Positions 57,930 to 64,000 of a stretch of 64,000 bases of DNA are shown here, in pieces. The number at the start of each line of letters is the position of its first letter. Positions within the stretch are counted from its first letter, which is position 1. Source of the DNA: Vicia villosa. Lineage: Eukaryota > Streptophyta > Magnoliopsida > Fabales > Fabaceae. The position numbers and the translations under genes are program-made. The notes under the pieces were generated by a model, which saw nothing but the letters and a program-made list of their open reading frames with translations, did no database searches and had not been told where the DNA came from. The DNA is taken from contig NC_081186.1 in the NCBI RefSeq assembly GCF_029867415.1, positions 30,073,915 through 30,137,914 of the forward strand, in the 5' to 3' direction.

Positions 57930-59162
57930 GTCGGTTACGTGGTCGGCTAATGAGTGAATCGGAGGGAGTTTCGTCGTAGAGGCTGCGACGTTGTGCAGTG
58001 GACCGGTACGATTGCATCGGGGTTTGCAGATTGGTTATGTGTAAGGCGGAGATCGGAACGTGTTCTCGACGAAGGTGGCTCCGATCGATTGGGATTCTTT
58101 TCCTTCTTCTCTGCTTTTCTGCAAAAGTAACAAAAACAAAAGACAATATTTTATACAATGTTAGCTTGTTGTTTGTGTTAAAATTTGTGATGAGGAATGG
58201 TTAGTTATTGAAAGGTGGGGTTGTTTTATGCTGTTGTTAGTGATCTGAATGATTTTACAGGTTATGTTGGGAAATTGGTATGATGCTTCAATGGAAAGGT
58301 GATGATAATTTTGGTTATGGTTGAAGTGGTCATGTGAATGACTGAGTTGGTTTTATGCTATGGTTTTGGGTTGTTGAATTTTAGATTTTGAAGCATGGTG
58401 TTGGAAAAATAAAAATGGTGTTACTGTACGTGATTTGTAGGTGAATGGTCAAGAGATATTGGAATTATTTTTTGTTTTCATTTGTCTGAGTTTGTGAGAG
58501 TGAGATATAATGGTGAGAGGTGTACTGGTTAGAAATTTTTGGATGAATGATAGAAGGTTAAGAAAAGTTATATGTGTGATGAAAATTTACGTTGAGGTAT
58601 GGCCGAGAATAGGGTTAGGAATTGTTGGTCAATTGTTCCTCCCCTACAATGAAAATAACATGCCTTTTTTATAATCAAAAATTAGATCAAAACTTATTAA
58701 TTAACATAATCAAACATTTAAACTACATTTGATTTGATCTTAATTATTTAGTTAATTACAAAGATTTTTTTTTTAAAAGTGACAAAAAATATTCTAAAAA
58801 TGTAATATTTGGAAATAAAAACAAATCTTTTTAAATATTTTTATTTTATGATTTTTTTGATGTTTTTATGAATAAAAATGAAAAAATTGAAAAATTAATA
58901 TTTTAAAAAAAGCTTAAATAATAAATACGAAAATTAGAAATTAAAATAATAAAAATGCTTTTTTTTGTGATTTTTTTATATAAAATGAAAATAAAATTAA
59001 AACTAAAGTTAAAAGCAAATAAAAGGGAAAAATGTTAGAATTGAGATTCGAACTCTGAATTTTGTACCTGCCAGCCTTACCTCCTTACCAATTGGACTAT
59101 GAAACTTAATCGAAATAAAATGACATTTGTATTTAAATAAGGGCAAATTTTGGGGTACAACA
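57930..59162 (-). repeat. LTR of element E (start portion)
   Basis: On the minus strand the LTR starts at 59162 with TGTTGTACCCCAAAATTTGC, close to the starts at 10266 and 23737, and runs to 57930, then across element C to 18518. A tRNA-like module lies about 60-125 bp into it. The rest is AT-rich with no supported gene. Confidence 0.75.
59035..59105 (-). promoter_or_regulatory. Second tRNA-like Pol III-type module, in the element E LTR
   Basis: On the minus strand, TAGTCCAATTGG (59088-59099) fits the A-box, and AGTTCGAATCT within GAGTTCGAATCTC (59043-59055) fits the B-box with two mismatches, about 33 bp apart. Five T follow at about 59028-59032. It starts about 60 bp after the LTR start. 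Unlike a real tRNA, no acceptor stem is evident. Confidence 0.5.
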
Positions 59163-59181
59163 GCTGCCCTTGTTCAATCTT
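59163..59181 (-). other. Polypurine tract of element E
   Basis: The minus strand reads AAGATTGAACAAGGGCAGC directly before the LTR start, resembling the GGGGCAGC tract of element A. Confidence 0.65.
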
Positions 59182-59519
59182 CTTAAACCTGAAGAGGTAG
59201 ATTGGCATGTTCACCATTCGTGATCTGAAGGTGGAAGAGGATTGAACACTAAAATACCCAAAAATTTTCCCTTGCTGATGCAGGGAGTAGTGCTATTGAT
59301 GGTTTGAATGGGCTTAAAGATGCTATTAGTTGGATTGACAAGATGTTGTCGGAGGTGGGCTTAAAGATGCCACAGGTCTTTTGATAGTATGAAGGTCAAA
59401 GTGTAGTCGTACGTTAGACTGCATCTGAAGATGATTAGTATATGAGAACATTAGAATGAACAATTTGTTAGGTTGTATCTGACTTGCTTATCCTCAATAT
59501 CCTTTGAATTGTTTCTGAA

Positions 59520-59800
59520 TTTGAATTGTTGGCTCCATTGCCGAAGTATTAAGATTAGATCGTTGACTCCATTGTCTTGACCACCTCTTGTTACTAAGAA
59601 TCGGGACTATATTGGCGGCTCAATTGCCGTGACTCCATTGTCATGATCACTTTGATTCCATTGTCATGATCAATTGTGACTCCATTGCAGGTGGCTCCAT
59701 TGCCGTGATCATTTTGACTCCATTGTCATGATCAATTTGTGACTCCATTGTCGGTGCCATTTGTGACTCCATTGTCGTGACTCCATTGTCGGTGTATGAA
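59520..59800. repeat. CTCCATTG-rich short repeat array
   Basis: GACTCCATTGTCATGATCA and variants recur about ten times at intervals of 15-35 bp. Confidence 0.75.
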
Positions 59801-60111
59801 TGGGCTTAAAGATGCCATTCAATGAGTTTGACAAGATGTTTGTCTAAAGTAGATGCTTTTCAGATTGGATCATATGCATTGATTGTATCTGAAGGAGAGA
59901 TTCATCAAAATGAAGTAATGTCTTACAAAAACTACCTGGAGAGGTTCCTGAATAGGGTAGATCATTGACTGATGTAAGGAAGATTAGGCTTTAAACAAAG
60001 CTCGGGAAGAACTGTCTTGTAGAAGACTAACTGAGAAGCTCCCTTGAAAGAGAAAGAGATGTATTAGAAAAGATTGGATAAATATGTTAAAGAAGATTAC
60101 CTAAAGAGGCT

Positions 60112-60955
60112 GAGATATGTCTTAAACAAGAACACCTAGAAAGGCTCCTAGAAGGCTATGATACGTCTTAGACGAGACTACCTAGAAAGGCTCCTAGAAG
60201 GCTATGATACGTTTTAAAGAAGACTACCTAGAAAGGCTCCTAAAAAGGATATGATATATCTTAAACAGGACTACTTAGAAAGGTTTCTAGAAAGGATATG
60301 ATATGTCTTAAACAAGACTACCTAGAAAGGTTCCTAGAAAGGATATGATATGTCTTAAACAAGACTACCTAGAAAGGATAAGAAATGTCTTAAACAAGAC
60401 TACCTAGAAAGGTTCTTAGAAAGGATAAGAAACGTCTTAAACAAGACTACCTAGAAAGGTTCTTATAAAGTATAAGAAACGTCTTAAACAAGACTACCTA
60501 GAAAGGTTCCTTGAAAGGATATGATACGTCTTAAACAAGACTACCTAGAAAGGTTCCTAGAAAGGATATGATATGTCTTAAACAAGACTACCTAGAAAGG
60601 TTCTTATAAAGGATAGAGATGTGTCTTAAAGAATACTACCTAAAAAGGTTCCTAGAAAGGATGGAGATATGTCTTAAAGAAGACTACCTAAAAAGGTTCC
60701 TAGAAAGGATAAGAGATATCTTAAAAAAGACTACCTAAAAAGGTTCCTAGAAAGGATAAGAGACGTCTTAAACAAGACTACCTAGAAAGGCTCCTAGAAA
60801 GGATGTGAAACGTCTTAAACAAGACTACCTATAAAGGCTCCTAGAAAGGATATGAAACGTCTTAAACAAGACTACCTAGAAAGGCTCCTAGAAAGGATAA
60901 GAAATGTCTTAGAGAAGACTACCTAGAAAGGCTCCTAGAAAGGATATGAAGTTCT
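60112..60955. repeat. Tandem array with about 47-bp units
   Basis: About 18 units built on GTCTTAAACAAGACTACC, CTAGAAAGG and GGATATGATAT, several shortened by loss of an internal 12-bp piece. It sits in the 3' untranslated-type interior of an Ogre-like element, a known place of origin for satellites. Confidence 0.85.
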
Positions 60956-61156
60956 TTGATTGTTTTTGAATTATCTTTGAAGAAAGACCCGAAATGAAGC
61001 ATCAGAATGTATTTGTGTCTTGAATGAGCGTTAATAATGAATCATTGAACGTTCTTCTTTGCACCGTATCTGGATGATAATGTTCTTTTGACTGTGAAAT
61101 GACCTGAAAAGGAAAAACTTGTTTTATGCAATATCATGATGCATGTATTGTGTGAT

Positions 61157-61258
61157 GAGGTTCTCGAAATAAATGAGAATGATGTATGTTATGTATGTAA
61201 TGTGAATGAGGTTCTCGAAATAAATGAGAATGTTGTATGTTATGTATGTACTGTGAAT
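61157..61258. repeat. Tandem duplication, 51-bp period
   Basis: 61157-61207 is repeated at 61208-61258 with about two differences. Confidence 0.85.
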
Positions 61259-62593
61259 GATGCATGGATAGACTATATAGTCGAAGCATATTGGTAACTT
61301 TGTATAGCAATTGCAGGTTGAGAAAATAAATCTCTATATGCTGCTGGAGACGATGACAAGGTGATTGTGCTGAGAATTCCTGTCTTCCGTTTGAGGATAT
61401 CCAGCTGGGGATTTTCATTACAGTTTGGGGATGATAGTAGCTTGAGTGATTTGATCCTGATGTGCCCTGACTAGGGATAAGAGAGATGGATAACAGACCA
61501 TGTTTCCACTGTGAGTACCAACTTTACTGGGAACAGTGAGTTTGAATAAACCCTCTTGGAGAAAAAGATTGTATCAGAGAGCCTGTAGTGTTGGGGAGCC
61601 AAGTCTCTGTTGGAAGAGATTACTTGAAGATAACTCCTCGAGGATTACTCTGTGGGGATATTGTTGTGAAAACAACTTTGTGGGTAAGATCCCTTGAGAT
61701 TTCAATTTTCATTGCCCCCATGTCACTTGTTGTTGGAAAACATTTTCTTAACCATATGTGGCCCTTTGCTTGGGGAAGTCTATCTTCCCCTGGAGTCGGT
61801 AACCTGACATACTTGATTCTTCAGATTACTGGAATTAGAACTTCGAAGGAGATACTGATCTTGCTGCTAGTAGCTAAATAGCTTTTGCTGAGATTTGTGA
61901 CTAATGCAACATGCCCCAAGTGATAGGCTTCCTCCTCTGGATGTTCAGCGCCTTTGGGAGATTCTCTGAATCTTGACTTGATTGCCCTAGATGAATGGGA
62001 TGATAACATGTCAGACCCCTTGTATAAGTTATCCTTTAGCCAACTGAGTTAGGTGCAGGAGATATTTCTGCTTTTCGATGCACTTCTGAAGCAACTTTGT
62101 CTGTCGGGAGGACTTTATATGATTCGTGCTATCATAAGCAACATGCCCATGTATCAGGAACTTATGAATCATGCCCCTGGTTGATCAGGGTTGGAGGTAA
62201 TTTTGACTACGCTTGGGTGAATGCCCCTGATTGCTCGACGCTCTTGAGAGATTCTCCGAATCTTGGCCTGATTGCCTCAGATATCTGAACTCTTACATAA
62301 CGGAGTATGCGAATGCTTTTGTGCCCCTGAGGGAGATCAGAATTTGAGATATTCTTGCTCGGATTCAGCGGAGTTCTGAAGACAACTCGTCCGTTGGGAG
62401 AATTAAACTTTTCATCTGCGGTTCATGATGGAAGCTTTACTGATGTCAAGTACTTATTCATATGCAAATAATGTTTATTATGAGAAATATAATTCTAATG
62501 TAAAGTTCATGTTTGTCTTGAAGTTTTAAAGAGAAGTTTTTTGAAAGGATGTCAAAACATCGATTTTTGTGAAAGGTGATGTGATACCAACTC

Positions 62594-62779
62594 TGAAGGA
62601 TAGAAAGACACTTAGAAAGGGGGGGGGGTTGAATAAGTGTGACTTTAAAAACTCTTAAGATAAATACAATTGGACAATGATTTTTATCCTGGTTCGTTGT
62701 TAACGAAACTACTCCAGTCCACCCCCTAAGAGTGATTTACCTCACCTGAGGATTTAATCCACTAATCAACCTTGATTAC
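62594..62779 (-). mobile_element. SIRE-type copia LTR fragment
   Basis: The 186-bp end of a copia LTR (plus strand starts TGAAGGATAG with a G run at about 62619-62629), similar to 18519-18700. It is cut at 62780 by the next LTR. It lies in the interior of element E. Confidence 0.85.
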
Positions 62780-64000
62780 TGTCATACCCTAATTTTGACC
62801 CCCCCTGAGATGTTACATTTCCAGGTTTTTCATTAACCAAGACAAGTACTCAGGGCAGTCACTTGTTACTCAACTAGAGATGTGCAAGAACAAAAGAGTT
62901 CAAGCCAAGGACCAATCAGTATGGGATTAATCTATGATGCAATCACAAGGCTCAAATGATTCATTCATTCACATATGATTGATTAGACACCAGTCATCAC
63001 GACTCAGGTTTGCTCAGATCACCAGACTAAGGTTTTGAGCCCCTCGAGGACTGAAATCAGGGGCCACATTTGGGAAACCCTAAAAAGCTCAAGGGCATCA
63101 CTCAAAGGCTTCAATCATCTTAAAATGATCCATATCGAAATATCCACCAAGCATTGTACTCCAATTCAAGATATACAGTCATCAATTTCATCTGGTCGAC
63201 AATTAGGGTTTCAGACCGAAATCACCTGGACAGTTGACTTTTAAGCAAGACATGGGTCCATAACTCAAAACATGACTCAAGAGCTTCTATTACCTCAATA
63301 TAACCCATTCATATCACTCATTTGAGAAGGAGAACTTGATTCATTACCAAAGTCCAAGATTTCACTTCATTTGGAAAAAGTCAACTATACAAGATCACCT
63401 TGGACTTTTAAGATTATTGGTCAAACCATGACTTGTAAGGATCAATATCATCAACATATGATTATTTAAGTCATTTGACCACTGAAAATCAAGAAAATCA
63501 ATCAAGAATCAAAAAGTCAAAGATTGACTTTTTATACTTAAATTTTTTTCTGTGTTTAAATGTCTTTTTTTCATAACTTTGGAAGGGAATATCTCAAAAT
63601 TTCAAGTACAAACTGAAAAAAACTTCCAACATCAAAGTTTTAGATTTTGATCCAGTGAACAACTTTGTCACATATGATTTTTTGGCTAGAAATCAACCAT
63701 TGAAGAGATATGGAGCTTCAAAGTTGCTGCCTTCATAGAACTAGCAAAGAAACCCTAGTTTTTTTCAAACTTCAAGCCCATTTTTCACAAATTTCCCAAT
63801 TGATTTTGAATAAACTCCAAACTAATGAATTGAAGTACATGTTAAGAGCTTTCCAAATTATGCTCAACCTTCTCCAAATTCATCTTGAGCTAAGAGATAT
63901 GATTGATCAAAGTTAGGCATTTGAAGTGAAATTATAGGTCATGCCTAAGTTTGAAATTTGCAATTTTAGGCAAGTGCTTACACTAATTGGTGCCTATAAA
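62780..64000 (+). mobile_element. Start of a large Tat-like LTR (TGTCATACCC type), incomplete
   Basis: Starts TGTCATACCC and is similar along its visible length to 13752-15000, including the AAACCCTAAAAAGCTC word and the closely matching ATCAAGAAAATCAATCAAGA stretch. It runs out of the window. No reading frame is supported. Confidence 0.75.

Larger units (their letters stand above)
59182..62593 (-). other. Noncoding 3' interior of element E
   Basis: No coding domain. It contains a CTCCATTG-word array (59520-59800), a 47-bp tandem array (60112-60955), a 51-bp duplication (61157-61258) and a diverged duplication of about 300 bp (61905-62100 and 62200-62400). The end portion is similar in reverse to 7050-7420 of element A. 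It is cut at 62594 by a copia LTR. Confidence 0.6.

Noticed and set aside
58620..59030. Very AT-rich stretch considered as a matrix-attachment or origin-like region
   Set aside because: It is part of the element E LTR, and base composition alone is not enough support.
60112..60955. CRISPR-like regular array
   Set aside because: The units are contiguous with no unique spacers, vary in length and lie in a plant retrotransposon.

Overview
The window holds only transposable-element sequence. I found no host gene, no rRNA and no canonical tRNA. Giant Tat/Ogre-type LTRs of about 4 to 4.5 kb with a tRNA-Arg primer site, SIRE/Maximus-type copia elements and Athila elements with a tRNA-Asp primer site together suggest a large-genome legume of the pea, vetch or lentil group. 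That assignment is inference, made without a database search.

Layout. (1) 1-17564: a plus-strand Ogre-like element A without gag-pol. It has a 5' LTR entering from outside the window (to 1307), a primer site at 1310, a noncoding interior rich in tandem repeats carrying a solo LTR at 2449-4256, a polypurine tract, and a 3' LTR from 10266 that turns into a different LTR family at 13752-~17193. (2) 17565-18518 and 57930-62593: a minus-strand Ogre-like element E, split by a SIRE-type copia element C (18519-57929) flanked by GTCGG duplications. (3) C's right LTR was entered by a plus-strand Ty3 chromovirus-like element D (42381-56801). D's interior carries a recent copia element D1 (44198-53448, GAAGG duplications). 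D's 5' LTR was entered by a minus-strand Athila element (22130-42380). (4) Athila's gag-pol frame is split by a copia solo LTR (37460-38953, GTTTG) and, inside reverse transcriptase, by an Ogre solo LTR (23737-35919, CTTGG). That solo LTR holds a complete minus-strand chromovirus-like element (25916-33612, CATAC). (5) A copia LTR scrap (62594-62779) and the start of another large LTR (62780-64000) end the window.

One deletion at about 22129 accounts for the missing half of Athila, the missing start of D and the missing gag-pol of C. It left an open frame that joins an Athila RNase H/integrase to a copia accessory protein. LTR divergences counted by eye run from about 3.5% (C) and 2.7% (A) to 0.4% (D1) and 0.3% (the innermost element), which agrees with the nesting order.

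D1 is the element closest to being functional: complete gag, protease, integrase, reverse transcriptase and RNase H, with one frame change and one nonsense codon. The two chromovirus-like elements share the same pol defects and must have been copied in trans. I found no clearly new biological system. The most unusual signals are arrays of short palindromes inside LTRs of unrelated lineages, two placed just upstream of a TATA box, and two tRNA-like Pol III-type modules embedded in Ogre-type LTRs.
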